A DNA stretch of 64,000 nt, from contig CM114271.1 in NCBI GenBank assembly GCA_050084515.1, forward strand, positions 46,252,001 through 46,316,000. Direction: 5' to 3'. Source of the stretch: Blasia pusilla (taxonomy: Eukaryota > Marchantiophyta > Marchantiopsida > Blasiales). Below the pieces are notes generated by a model. It saw nothing but the letters and a program-made list of their open reading frames with translations. It did not search any database and was not told the origin of the DNA. This document shows, in pieces, positions 46,976 through 60,358 of the stretch; within the stretch, counting starts at the first letter, position 1, and each line of letters opens with the position of its first letter. Both the position numbers and the translations under genes were made by a program.

Positions 46976-48600
46976 AACACGAATTAAAAAAATAGATATT
47001 TTCCCATCAAAATGACAACAAATGTTATTAGAGTGTCCTACTTCATGTTTCTAAACCTCATCCTTATATCAAAACTCTAATTCATGCTCCCCCTTATATA
47101 TTTAGAAACCATTTATCCTACCTCCCTCTTTAGGGGAAAATTATTATTCTCTCTTCGTTCGAAAACAAAATCCTCATCCCCTTCTTCATTATGTGGCGAA
47201 AAAATACACCTACAACTCCTCATTAAGAAATTAGAAAGAAATGCCCACTCTTCCCATGTTCCTATCTCTACTTAAAAAATCCCACTATCTTCTAGTAATT
47301 TATGTTATGATTTGATCGATTTTAGAAATCTAAATGGAAACTCTTTTGTATTTTAATCATATGTGTACTATGTACATGTGTCCTTTTTTGAATCTACGCC
47401 TTGAAAATCACAACCAAATTTTATAAAGGAATAATGTGGACAATGATCTCCCTCCCCGACATTTGATAATTGAATTATCAGAGTTTCCAAATTTAATCCT
47501 GAAAATACTGCTATTTGCGTTATTTATGTTGAGAACCTATGAATGAAGGCCATGTGACACGTGCCAAGTGTCTTGAATTTTTTCTTCTTTTCCCCTACTT
47601 AAGTAAAAAGTAGAATGAGTCAAAAAGGTTTTAATAAAAAAATATAAATAAAAATCTCCCAATCTTCATGAAATGTTAGTAAGTCTCCCTTATATTCATT
47701 ACCTTTTCCCATAAAAAAAGTCAATATTATTTGTTTAAAGGTTGAAGAAAGAAAGCTTTAATTTTTATGCACACACTTTAGTTTGGAGAAAAAATTAAGC
47801 ACTATTTTGGGAAAAATCTAAAATTTCTATAAAAAAATGACGGAACAAGAACTATTCTTGAAAATGGTGAAATTAATTTTAATTTCTAGAATTTTTTTAA
47901 AATTTCAAATTTAGTTAGAAAGAAAATTTAAATTATAAATAATTGACGAGAAGAGTGATTTTGTTTTTCTTAATGGAGAGATGGGGTTGGAAAAGAAAAT
48001 GGATAGTTTTCAGTAAATAATAATTTTGAATTTTTTTAGAAAATAGGTTTAATTATTAATTAAAAAATTCCTCATGGTTATTTGATTCGATACTTTTTAG
48101 TATTAAAACTTAAATTAATGACTTCTCCACAGATTAGTTTGTAAGGTTATTATTTCCTTAAAATTAGAATATTATTAGTTAGATTAAAAAAATTATATTA
48201 TTACTAACATTTTTATTTTCACATTTATATTATTATTGGATTTGTTATATATTTGACATGATACAATGGACCGATAAAAAATACTTCCATCCTACGGAAA
48301 ATTTATTTATTTATTTCCTCGAAAAATAAATAAGATTTATGTATAATATGGTTAATCCCTTCAGTCGCTGGGACTAGTAAGCACGACCATAATTTTGGAG
48401 GCATGGCTAAAATGGATGGGGTGTCTCCGGACTATGGACTCGGTACCGATATAAAATAAACGAACTCAAAGATGACGATACGTGACGCTCACAACAAAAA
48501 ATCATGGGTTGACTAGTGTGGAAGCAAACCCAACACATGATGAAATGGAACCTTCACTAAAATTCATCGTAGTAGAACATTGGTAGAAACAGGAAAACTT
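46976..48600. other. AT-rich, no gene recognised
   Basis: Very AT-rich, with long A and T runs and no frame longer than 63 codons until 48.5 kb. Confidence 0.5.
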
Positions 48601-48647
48601 AACATTTGAGTGTGTAACAATTGTAGAAGACGTAGACGAATTCAGGG

Positions 48648-48688
48648 ACCCGTCCCCGTCCCCGTCCCCGTCCCCGTCCCCGTCCCCA
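48648..48688. repeat. (CCCCGT)n hexanucleotide repeat
   Basis: About six to seven units. It explains the Gly-Asp and Val-Pro runs that appear in translation here. Confidence 0.97.
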
Positions 48689-48849
48689 GTCCTCTCCCTC
48701 GCGCCCGTACTCCGCGATGCGTGCTGGCATCGGCAAATGCGAAGAGTGAGCGCGCATTCCGTAATATTTGCGAGCTGTGCTCCGTTCGCCACTTTCGCTT
48801 TCTCAAAGATCTCCTGATCAACGCGGACGGAGTGGAGTGGAGGGGAGCG

Positions 48850-48890
48850 GAAGGGAAGGGAAGGGAAGGGAAGGGAAGGGAAGGGAAGGA
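48850..48890. repeat. (AAGGG)n pentanucleotide repeat
   Basis: Eight AAGGG units. Together with the hexamer 160 bp upstream it lies at the edge of the GC-rich block that contains the FPP gene. Confidence 0.97.
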
Positions 48891-51774
48891 GGAATTACCT
48901 GGCACATCGCGCTTTTCACTCCAGCCAAGGGAGGAGAGGCGAGGTCCTGATCGGCAGCCTGTAATTGATATTTTGGCGACATTTCTTCTCCGGGGGATTT
49001 TAAACGCTTTATCTTTTGGGAAGTGGTGTTAGGAAGGGGTGAGATGCTCGTTGTGTCACCTGATCGGGGAGGGTGACGAACTAAAAGTTGAACGTGTCCG
49101 AGGGAGGCACGAGTTCGGGGATTGTGCACTTGTTCCTTCGTCGCTCGGGCGGTGGTTGGAGCGAGTGTTGAGTGCAGTGCAGTGCATTCCTTATTTGCGC
49201 TTCATGGTGTGTATGACAACTCATCGGTTGGAGACGAGGTATACCGCGGACGAGGAGCCCACGCCTTAAGCACTGTGTACTGCTCGCGGCGGAGCAATCT
49301 GGTGGCCCTGCCTGCCGCATTTGGAAGAAGGGCGTGGTTGGGTCATTCGCGTCTAGAGTTCTACTGTGTCTGATGGTTTCCTGTAGGATTTCCATCCGGG
49401 GGCTAGGAAAGCGATCGTCCTGTATAGGCATTTTCCTGATTCCCCGAGCGTTGCAATCCCAGCCATAAGTATTCCTCTGCAACTCCAACGTCTGGTTTTC
49501 TTTCTGCTCTCGCCGCAGGGTGCAATGCGGATCATCATCTTAGTTTTCTGAGGCAGTCTCTCCCAGTGGGAGATTTCCGCCTTTCTCCTTGCCGAGGGTT
49601 GTCTTATCCGCAAGTCGATTTTAGTGATCTCGTTTACGCTTCTCATTCACTAGGCTGTCACACTTGTAGAGAGTGGAGTGATGCTGTGAATCTTAAAGGC
49701 GAAATTTCAAGTGCGCCTCTCACTTCGGTCGTCGAGCTCGGAGGAGCTACTGTAGCTGTCTACATTAGCCATAAAGCCTAAGACTTCCATCGCATCTGTA
49801 GTTGTGTATGCCCGTGTTTCAGCTTGATTGAAGATTGGCGAAACCGGCAGATGCGAGCTCTTCTTCGAGCACTGTGCAACGGTTCTCATTGCGACGCAGC
49901 CGGTCGACGTTCGACTTCTCTATTGTCGCCGATTCACTCCGACAGAGTGTCACGGGACCTTATACTTTGGACTGAGCTGCGAGTCATGATGCTCGGACGA
50001 CGGGAAATTATGCGGGTTGACGGAAATATGAGGAGGATGTGCGAGAGCTGTGATCGAAGACGATGTGTACAGGTAGGTCTGTCCTGTCCCTGAGCAAGTC
50101 TCGTCAGTCATCAGAATGGCAATGGAAAGGAACATGTAGGCACCGCAGACGCTTGGCAATGACGGGTACAAGTTCGAGAACAAGGAATTTGGCGCAGTGC
50201 ACTCGTCCTCCTTCCAAGTCATGGCGTCAGTTCTCGCCTGTTTTTCCCATCGGCGCTGCTGCCAGTGCTTCGGTCTTTCGACAGGAGAGTGCGTCATGGC
50301 TTAGGACATGTCGCCACCGTAACCAATCATGTCGCCGCGCGAAAGCTGACAGCTCAACGCATGTGCACCGAGCTTCAGTGTCTTTCAACCGAATGCTTAC
50401 ACGTTAGTTGTGGCGATCAGATCTACAATTGCACTCACTTTGTCGTGATATCCGATGGTGATATGGACATCTGGGATCAACGTGCTGGAAAAGATCAGCA
50501 ACGAACGCCGGGCGTTCTTGGAAGAGTTTCCAATTGGCGGGATAGTCCTACAGCGATGTTTGCTGATTGCAGTTCCTCGTCGCATCCATGTTTCATCAGC
50601 TCCCTCCGTGGATTACCTGGGAGATTACCTCACCTCAAGGCTACCTGGAAGTACTCCCAGGACATGCTTTTGGTCCGTGATCAAACCGTTGCACTCCTGT
50701 TTTCACGGGAGGTGGCATTACTCCGCGGAGCTTTAGAAGTGGAGTTGCGCAGCTCCCACCCGCACTTGCGTCGGATGGCTTTGAATATGAACTCCCGCAT
50801 GTCACAGAGCGAAGCATGCCTTCTGTACGTTGCGAAATGCCTATGACAAGTACGCGTAGGTAATGGCTTGAAGAGACGGCTGTGTCGTACACATGTCTTT
50901 CATCAGGAATGGTAACCTGACGACGGCCGGATCTGTCATGTACCTTATCGTAGAAGGTCTCTGCAGCGATGACTGAGTCCGGCGTCTGCCTCAATTAGCG
51001 GTCTCGTGTCATGGTTTCGCCCCTAAACGCTGTCCTTTCGAAACTGCTACCGCAGATGATGGCAAAGCTAGAGAAACTGGATCTATCCCGTAGTCGATAC
51101 TTGTCATCCTCAGGGATGGTCGTGAGTTATTCAGGTGTCATCTCTAGATCTGCCGTTGTAACTCTGGAACAGATTTGCCTCGCGATTTCGGATGTTTTTC
51201 TGCAGGTCTCTGGATAGAAGGTCGAGGTCGGAATCCTCCTCTGTGTCAGCAAAGGCTTCATGTCCTCATAACGCAGAGCCTGCGAACATTGTCCAGTCTT
51301 CCTGTCACTCGTGCTCATGGGAGTTGTGGATTGTAACGCAATGTGCTGCGTATTTGCAGGGACTTCCTTCTTGAGCTTATTCTGAAAATCAAGCAAGGTT
51401 CTTGAGGTATAGCTATTCCTTTGTCACCATGAATCAGTTCCTCGGTAGGGGTGTCAGCGAGGGATCCGATTGGGTCGAATCTGCTAGTTTCATGCTGTCA
51501 GAGAGATGGATTCGATCGTCTTGTTGCATCTGTCATAAGTCTAGCCCGTTTACTTCATACTTTTGAGATCTAGAACAGATTGCCTTCCTTCAGCGGATAG
51601 TCAACGCAGCTGGTAGCTAGCATTGTTGGTATAAGTGATGCGAGCAGCGTTTTAACGTCGATGTGTATTGAAATTATCTGGAGTCAGCGATGCGTCAACA
51701 TTTGGTTTGATCCATCGTCGGCTTTGCTTCTTTTTACAGAGATCGAGCACGGACTGAAGGAGTGAGTTAAAGTC
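48891..51774 (+). promoter_or_regulatory. Upstream region of the FPP gene (promoter and likely 5' untranslated exons)
   Basis: GC-richer DNA of about 2.9 kb before the FPP start. A good intron acceptor, TTCTTTTTACAG, ends at 51739, 35 bases before the start codon, so the 5' untranslated region is probably spliced. A possible donor is CAG|GTAGGT near 50070, but this pairing is a guess. Open frames here (for example 50265-50846, 193 codons) have no known domain, and frames overlap on both strands, so I call no extra gene. Confidence 0.45.
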
Positions 51775-54700
51775 ATGGCCGAATCAAAGCGCAGCTGGCC
51801 ATGGAAGAAGAAATCACAGGAAAAAGTCGCGTCTGCTCCCGATTCGACCGAGTCTTCGCCTCGACCTTCTCCTCACTCATCTAAGTTCTTCGACGAGCAG
51901 GTTTGTTTGGCATCTTGACAGTTTCTGTAGATGTACTCACAACAAGGTCTTACAACTTCCGCAAAAGAAATACGGATTCTTGTCCATAGGGCTACCTCGC
52001 AATCTGTTTGGAAGTTGGAGTATTATTCATCGTTCCAGAAGCGCGTGTCTTATCTAAAATATTTAAATCTTGCAGTGGTGGCATCGACGAGTTTTCGTCC
52101 CAGTGAATGAACATTAATTTTATCAGTTGCCATAAGGAACCACTGATCCAAATATCTGACCTTCACTGAATTACGGTTGTGGATCAGGATGTGTCGAAAG
52201 TCGTAGCAGATCACACTCGTTCCTCCAGTGACGCTCTGGGACAATGGCAACAATCCGAGGCCAAACTTAAGAGCTTGAGCGACAAGTTATCAGTTGCCAT
52301 ATCCGAAATAACAGCGAAGGATAGTCTCGTCAAGCAGCATGCCAAGGTTGCCGACGAAGCAGTCACTGGTGAGATCTCCGTCATCTATAATGTCCAGAAT
52401 TCGGGCCTTTTTTCACTGCTGATGTGATGGCAGCGCCTGTGTATCTGTTAGGCACTAATTGGTGAACCTGTGCTGATCTTGAAGCTGCCTACTCTTCCAG
52501 CTTAAGCTTGTAAACCGTGACAATTAGCAGCGAGATGAGTGGTTTGTTTCACCATGTCTACCGACTTATTGCCCTGTAATTCGATCATACCAATATGAGG
52601 AGAGAGGGTTGTAATTCTCGATCATAGAATTTTGGAACTTACCTGGAGTGAACTCCAACTTGAGAGTTGGGGACAGTATGTCTTGGCGTCTGGTTCAGAT
52701 TCTAGATTTGAACTATTTCAGCCTGTTTTTCCTTCTCTCCTAACGTGAACCGTTGAAGTCGTCATACTCATTCATTCCGAAACTGATGAAGAGTTTCATG
52801 TTCTCTTGAAACAAAGGAATCTTGTAGAAAGTATCGATCATGACCTCGCCCGAGTGCAAGAGCAAATACATTTTTTTAGTGAAATTGTGACCTTGTTTGA
52901 TACAAGTAAAATTTTATGCTGAAGTGGCAAGTGAGATGTTCCTGATCATTTGAGCTCTCTGGAGTCAGGTTGGGAGAAGGCAGAAGCTGAGGCAGCTGCT
53001 CTGAAACAACAACTGGATGTGACAATTCAGCAAAAGTTGGCTACTGAGGACCGAGTCTCTCATCTGGATGGAGCTCTGAAAGAGTGCATGAAGCAACTCA
53101 GGCATGTACGAGAGGAACAGGAGCAAAAGATCCATGAAACGATGGTGAAGAAGACTCGAGAGTACGATAAGCTTCGTCAAGAGATGGAACTGAAACTGTC
53201 CGAGGTCAGCCAGCAATTGCAAGAAGCTCGTTCAGAGGGACTGGAGTCGCGAGGTGAGGCTCGTGCTATGGCGAATGTTCTTCAAGAGAAGACCAAAGCT
53301 TTATCCGAGATTGGCGAGGCGAAAGCACGGGCTGAGGCAGAAGTTAAGATTCTTCAAGTTCGGCTAGACTCACTTGAAAAGGAGAATTCGACATTAAAAT
53401 ACGAATTGCATGTGCTGAACAAGGAGCTCGAGATCCGAAATGAGGAGAGGGAATATGAGAGAAAAGCAACCGATATAGCCAGTAAGCAGCACTTGGAGAA
53501 CGTGAAGAAGATTGCAAAACTGGAGGCAGAGTGCCAAAGGTTGAGGATTCTGGTTCGGAAGAAACTTCCCGGTCCTGCTGCTCTGGCGCAAATGAAGCAG
53601 GAAGTAGATGCGCTTGGAGGTAACAAGGAGTTCGACAGTAAGAGAAGGAGATCTTTGGGTAGAAGTGTCACCTTAAGAGATTCCGATTCTACCAATGAAA
53701 GTCACCATGACAACTTCGCAGATGGTGTCGGAAACAGGGAAGCAGAACTGTTCGCTGAAAGGATGGTGGCGATGGACGATGAACTGAAACTGTTGAAGGA
53801 AGCTCTGGCAAAACGGGACGTGGAACTGCAGGCCTCACGTCTTATGTGTGCAAAGACGGCAAGCAAGCTCTCTCTCGTGGAGGAGCAACTGGAAGCTGCC
53901 GGGAGGAGTGGGAAGTTGAACACTCTGCACATTTCTTCTCAAAGAGACGGTTCAAGAAATGGTGGACTCAAAGATGGCAGTGAGTGCAACTCCGTCGATG
54001 CTTGGGAGGCAGCCTCTGCTTTGGTCGCGGAACTTGACCAATTCAAGAAGGGATCGGACAAGGGGCTTCAATCTACCAAGCTGGATCTCATGGATGACTT
54101 CGCCGAGATGGAAAAATTGGCTATGTCTTCGGAGAAAGCCGAGAAAGAAGTCAACTGTGGGGCAAGGGAAGTGAATTCGGAATTGAAGGAGAAACTTTCT
54201 GCGAAGGAAAGAGAACTGGAAGCAGCCAGTAGCTTGTGTCAAGAATTGAGCCAGAAGCTTGCCAATGCAGAAGCCCACCTCGTTGCTGTTCAAGCTCGAA
54301 ATGGCGCCAACGAATCAGCTTTAATCAGGCTTCAAGAGAAACTAGACACCCTCAGTGAAACAAACAACGAGGAGGGTGCTAACATCACAAAGGCTTTGGA
54401 AGAGCTTGTCGAAGCCCAGTCCATCTCTTTGAGAAATGGGGTCGCTAACGAATCGGCGGCTCTTTATGAACTTGAAGAGGGAAGTCAGAATGGCACACGG
54501 CTGACAAATGGACGCAGGACTCCGATGGGATCGCATAGTTCATCTGAAGTGGGATATGAAGCGAATGAAGACCTTGCTTCTGTGCTGTCTGATGCGGAGT
54601 CCAAGGCCAGTACCATGGGGTCTGACATGCTGACCACTCTCCGCAGAGTGGTACGAGCTGTTGAAGCTTTAGCACAGGCAACTGGTTCAGAACATGAGGT

Positions 54701-56698
54701 TACCAATAAATCCAAGCAGCTGTCCAGTCCTTCAAGACACAATAGAGCAGGCCAGGACGTCCGGGTTGTTCCTTTCATACACTGGAAGAACGTGGAGCTC
54801 GATGGCAACATGCAAGGGCTTATAGTGATGAGCAATAAGGTTGTCCAAGGGAAAGCAGACATGGTGGACTTCCTCGGAGAACTAACGTCGGTTCTCAACT
54901 TCTTAGTGAATGTCTGCACTCGCAACGTAGATCAGCTCGTTGAGTCCATCGAGAGTCAGTCAGATGGTGCTAACACAAGAGAGAAGGAAGAGGCTCTCAG
55001 GAGAGTTCGCTCTGAGAAGGCTGCTCTAGAATCTCACATGCGAGCTGAAATGAGCCGTTTAGCGGGTATAGAGGGAGAATTAGAGACGACCAAGAGAGAA
55101 AAAGCAGAATTACAGAGATATTTGGACGATGCTAATGAAAGGCTGGAAGTGACAATGAAGCAGTTGAGGGAAGCCGAGAAAGTTGCCTCTGAAGTTCATG
55201 GCTCGCAACAACACATAGAAAATGAGCTACATGAGTTGTCTACCTCTAAGGCAGAACTGGACAGGGAAATGCTCACTCTGCACAAGAAAATAGCCAGCCT
55301 CGAAGGGGAACTACAAGCAGAGAGACGACGACATCAAGAGGTTGTGAGCAAGTATCACGATCTCCAGCAACAAGTTCACAAGTAAGGACTTGATTTTGTC
55401 GTCTATTCACTTGCCAGACATAGTGAAGTATGAGGAACGGAGGAATGTCAACTTTGCGTTTGGAGTACTGACGGAGGATGTCCTGATCGGTGGACTCTAA
55501 CTTAATTATCTCCTCCTGCAATCGATGTGCAGTGTCGGAAGTGATAGCTCTGCTGGCTCGTTGACAAGGGAGGGTGATTGGCGACATCAATCTGTTGACG
55601 ATGGAGATCTCCGCTTGCGAAAGGTCGGAAGCTGAAACTGTGTCCGACCAAGTGTATATAAGTCCTCATGGCACGGGTTTTGTTTCTTTCTTCATGACGG
55701 CCACGGGCCTTAGCATTGTTTTCTCATGATGACTATCTCGTCTAGGATTTTGCTTGGACATCGATTTTCTGGAACCCCCTAATTCGACTCAGGACCCGTC
55801 ATATTTGCAAGCGTCCTTTGTGGAGAGATTCCCGGGATCACGATAAGTTCACTTGTCGAGGCATTTGATTGCAGGGAATATAGAGACAGTATCTCGTTAT
55901 TTCACTTCAGAAATCACTTCACTAACAGGTTGTTCCAATCTTCAGGAGCGGGAGATATCTTCTGCGGCAGAGAAGCTCGCTGAATGTCAACGCTCCATTC
56001 TGGATCTAGGAAAGCAGCTCAAAGCCTTAACTTCACCTCGCGAATCCCTGGATGTGTCTTATGAGTCTGATACTGCATCTTCCATCGACAGAATCACTCT
56101 TAATGGCGGTCATCGCGCCATGCAAATGCAGCCCGAAGAAAGCCAATCGGAAACGAACGGGAACTCTGAGAAGCACGAGCGTACACCGTCCGGCGGGTCC
56201 AGAGAAGAGAGCACTCCATGGAGCACCCCTAGAGGGAATTCGATCTCAGGCAGTCCATTTGTTGATAGGAGAAGAAGTCCAAGCCCCAGTCCTCCTCAGG
56301 TAAACCTGGGAGCAGCTTCGAACGGCCACCACCATCCAAGCCCTGTTTACACTAGACTGTCTCAGGATTTCAAGCAGGCCAATGGATTCCATTCAGGAAA
56401 CGGGGCCAATGGCAACGGCGTCAGCAATGGTGCGGGAAGCTATCACTATGGAAGTCCCATGGCCGCGCCAGCTCCCTCAGAATTCTCTCTTGTGGGATCT
56501 CTCTCTGTACCAGCCTCTCCTGCGAGATCTCCAGCATCCGCCTTGCCTTTTAGACCTCGTGGTACGAGCCCTATGAGGTCGGACTTCTCGAACTCGTCGA
56601 GTAGTGGAAATGGCACCAAGGAAGCGGACTCTGAGTCGAGTACGACGAGCTTCAGTAGGTTTTATGCAAGAACCAAGAGCAGCAGCCGTTCAGACTGA
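51775..56698 (+). CDS. FPP: Filament-like plant protein (FPP), long coiled coil
   Basis: The only clear host gene. Exon 1 is 51775-51900 (start MAESKRSWPWKKKSQEK, the Trp/Lys-rich FPP N-terminus). Exon 2 is 52188-52368, with DKLSVAISEITAKDSLVKQH. Exon 3 is 52969 to about 55343 or 55381, starting WEKAEAEAAALKQQL and holding HLDGALKECMKQLR, the family signature. Exon 4 is 55946-56698, with SAAEKLAECQRSILDLGKQL and a Ser/Pro-rich tail ending in TGA. Junctions at 51900/52188 (phase 0) and 52368/52969 (phase 1) follow GT-AG and keep frame. At the exon 3 end, GTGAGC (55344) keeps frame with exon 4. The stronger GTAAGG (55382) does not, unless a small exon lies between. About 1,145 residues, nearly all heptad-like coiled coil. 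FPP proteins bind the MFP1-attachment factor, and I recall Arabidopsis members (VETH) that tether vesicles at cortical microtubules. Purifying selection is plausible, as there are no breaks. Confidence 0.9.
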
Positions 56699-58390
56699 GT
56701 GGTGGGTCGCTCAACTTCAAAATTGAATATGGTGCTTTTATCCGACATAGGGAGAGAGGGCCTCTCAACGCTTCAGCCTCTCCGAACTACCTACTATTCC
56801 GAGAGCAATGATTCATAGTTTCCAACCTCGTGAAGGATGAGAACATTGTAGATAAATTTGGAGCCTTATCGAGAAAGGTCAGTTCGGTTAGTGAGTCCTG
56901 GCTACCCTACCCCGGGCACATCTCGTTCCTTATTCCATCGCAGGAGGCCTCGGTTAAGTGCCTATCACGAGATTCATGGAGTCGAAGGTTAGCTACGTCA
57001 CCGAGAGCTCGATGACCGGCGACGACGGCCCCCGATAAAGCAACCATTCACTCATCTGGTATGTCTCTGGACTCGGTTATTCCTCCTCATGTCATAGCAG
57101 TCGATTCGGGGGAGAGCAATGGCATTTCAAGCACACGCCGCTCCTCCTTCACACGAAGCGATCCATAGCGTGGGATGTACTACGGTTATCGAAGAAGACC
57201 TGACCTCACACCAACTCCTCGACCCCTCGACCTCTTGTCAGCAGCTCGGTTGCTCATGGGGATTTGAGTGCCAATGCGCAGCATGTAAGACGTCGTAGGG
57301 TTCAACGTCGTTGCAGAGAATGTGGCTGCCGTCAGTGGCAGCGAAAGCCAGATGCTGTGGAAGGGAGAGCCACGACGGATGACAAGGAATTCACTTCGAC
57401 TCCTGGGGCGGAGTTTTGGCCATGCGTGTAGGGGCATAGACTATAGGGTTAGTCCTTGGGGCTTCCGATTTTTCAGTTACTGGAAAGAACACTGTATATT
57501 TGAAGTTAATGTGAAGTCATGTACCCGGATCTACACAGGTCCGTGTACTTTTTAATGAACTTGTGAATTAAATATCGATAGAGATCAGTCTGTAAAGGGT
57601 AGTGGAGGAGATTGGGAAGATTTAGTTTGACAGTCTCTTTTAACTTCAACTTTTTACTTCCAGTTTAGCAAAAACCTGGTCTTCACGGGTCTCCTTAAGA
57701 GGAACATCCCAGGAGCGACAGATGAGCCTTCTCGTTTTGTCTCCGATCTGTTCTTGGGCATTGTGTAATGTGTAATCCTATCTTTCATACTACGGAAGAT
57801 GACTAAGCAATGACGATTTTCAGTTGTGATTGTCGATCCCCACTTTCCGTTGTGATTGTTCCTGTTGGATTACACACCTGTGAACAGTGTGAAGCTTCGT
57901 ATGCATGGAGGTTATGGGCTGCTAGATACTCCACGAGCCCGTGAGGAAACTGCTTCTAGACTCGACGGCACGTGATCGCGTAGAACTCGCACTAACAATA
58001 CTCTTTCTCCGCAACATCCTACGGCGGTTTTCTGATGTGCGTGGGATTGTGCATCTACTTTCCAGTACGAATATCACTCATCTGCCAGCATTTTTAACCC
58101 ATCTGGACGGGGGAACGTAATCTGCCCAACAAACGGGATTTTGCAACTCGAGCTGACGCGACTCTCTGTGCTTGGACAACGCGTGAGGGTGCCCCCTTCA
58201 GCGATTCCGGATTGTACCAACAGTAGCGGCCGCCCACTCTCAATGGTGTCCATGCCAATGGTCCGATGTCTGTTGGGAATTTCCAAGCGCCGCTGCTTGG
58301 AAATTGTGGTTTACGCCCAACTTTGAGCGGCCTGAACATATGCGTAAAAGAAAAAACAGGAGGCATATGAAAGTGGGCACAAATCGTCTT
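56699..58390 (+). other. FPP 3' untranslated region and flank
   Basis: Begins directly after the FPP stop. Composition stays like the gene until about 58.3 kb. Short frames on both strands have no known domain. The transcript end cannot be placed; AT-rich AATTAAAT near 57568 could be a polyadenylation signal. Confidence 0.4.
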
Positions 58391-58398
58391 AGGCAAAT

Positions 58399-58600
58399 CA
58401 TACCTACACTATTAAAAGTAAAAGACGGCGGGGTTTCAGGCGAGAGCCTCCTTCAAGACGGCTCGACAACTTGACACTTGTCCCTCCACGAGGCCCCCAA
58501 GAATGACACATGTTGATTTCTGGTTCATGACTTCAACCCGCGTCTCTCACATTATTATACCATATGTCATTGTTGTACGAGTGACAACAATGATATTTGG
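58399..58600 (+). mobile_element. Possible Helitron 5' terminus (starts at 58399, + strand)
   Basis: Starts TCATACCTACACTATTAAAA after an A, similar to the TC...ACTATTAAA start of plant Helitrons and to the motifs at 6980 and 18301. A 9-bp perfect stem with a 7-base loop (58568-58592, CATTGTTGT arms) follows. No CTRR end is located. Confidence 0.25.
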
Positions 58601-60358
58601 CCGTTTGAGGTATTCAAACTATGTATTCGGTAGCCGTTTTTAACAATTAAAGTAGAGTAGTGGAGCTGGCGGGGACAGTTGGGATTTCATTGCACCATAT
58701 CTAATTTGAAACCCAAATCCGATTTGAAATGGAGCCATTTGGGCACTTTGGGGGTCTCAAAGGCAAGTATTTAAGCACTAGGGCAGGTCTTCAAATGCTT
58801 TCATGCAACTTTCAACATTAAGATAGTTGTTTACATTGTGAAAAGGTGAGGCTTGGATTTCCGTGTTTTCGTAAGGGTATGAAATGAAGCGTACAAGCGT
58901 TTGTTTCACGCTTCATGCATCAGTTCTATTCTTAGTTGTATATTCTCCACGTTTTCTTACCTACTACTATCTGTACATCTCTAAGTAGAAGCAGAGTTAC
59001 ACAACCAATCTGCCCACCGAGCTTTACATGATTGCACTAGTACATCGAGAGCGGAGGAATGCGTTCAAGACATCCAACATTGTAAGTTCCCTCCACATGC
59101 GCTCTCCATCTTGATAGTCTCCTTCCATGCATCGTACCCTAGAAGCCTGCAAAACCGGCAAGGCAAGTATATAACACATTTCTAACAATATTTCTTCATT
59201 GTACACAACTGAGCTGAGCATAAGAAAGGTGAGATGACTCTAAGATGTACAACTATGAAGTCTACACAAGCAAAGGGAAGGAATGCACTCAAGAAAGAAA
59301 CTTACCTTTCAAGTTCAAAGAAATACTATGGAGTTAAGCCAGCGGATATTCCACCGTCGGAGAGACCATCGTGGTCTCCGATTTCTCAAAACGACTCGAT
59401 AAGGTTTGACTCGGGTCCGAAAGAAACATGCAAGGTCAACTGAGAATGGGGGACCATGTTGGGCTATGAGAGCGAGCCAAATTATGGGGATGCAAAAAGG
59501 GATTCTCTCCTCAAAACCTCATGAGGAGCAACCTCCAATCCATGAATGATTTCCTAAGGGGACAAACACATTGTTACCCACTTCTCATCCGTGATACGCG
59601 GCATTGTTAACAACTATTCATTTGTGAAAAAGTGCTCTTCCATGTGGAAATTTGTGTCCATCTATAAAAAGTCCCTTGATCAAGCGGGATAGCGACTTGA
59701 AAAACCTTGTACAGTCGGTTGAGTTTCATGTGCAGCCTAAATTAAAGCGACCTCCAAATAAGGATCCAAAGCCAAGCAAAAGACCCAATAATATTAACTC
59801 AGAAGAGTACATTCCAGAGCCAGTGAGGCTTAAGGATATGAAGATGCGAGTTGACGATCATATTCAAGGCGACAAGCACATTGGACAAGACTCTACTAGC
59901 AGTTCGAGTAGGAGTAGACAAAAGATGCCAAGGCTAGCTAGAAACAAAGGAGACCAATGCAAGTGAGCGTTGCCATCAAAGTTAGAGTGTAAACTTATCT
60001 ATAAGGTTCTACATCTAATCTAGACGATATGTTCTTAATTTGTGTGCATGTGATTTTCCCTGTCCGCACTCTAAAACGTGTCGAAAGCGCTCCCAACCCT
60101 AACCCAAACACTCACCAAGCCCAAGTGTCTCCCACTACGGCCACGTTGGGAGTTCTACCCAACCTGGAAAAAACCCAATTTGCCCTCCCCAATAGAAAAA
60201 TTCCAATGAATCTCATGTGACTCTCTCTTCATGGCGCAAGGAGAGGGCGCGGGAGTCCAAGTTCCTAAGACAAGGCGCGCAAGGGTAGGAGCCGGCTTAT
60301 AGTCAGGAAATGAGCACAAACCAACAAAGAAGGAGGAGCAAAAAGACACCAAGCCTAG
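58601..60358. other. Unassigned, two lysine-rich open frames
   Basis: Frames on the + strand at 59234-59443 and 59652-59966 (104 codons) are rich in Lys, Ser and Pro (for example KRPPNKDPKPSKRPNN) and could be exons of a decayed or unknown gene. I recognise no domain, and no clear splice pair joins them. The rest has nothing recognisable. Confidence 0.3.

Noticed and set aside
48502-49129. Overlapping frames with Gly-Asp, Val-Pro and Phe-Pro-Ser-Leu runs
   Set aside because: They come from the (CCCCGT)n and (AAGGG)n repeats and exist on both strands.
52965-54925. Several - strand and alternative-frame ORFs across FPP exon 3
   Set aside because: They are shadows of the long, high-quality FPP exon; none has a domain.
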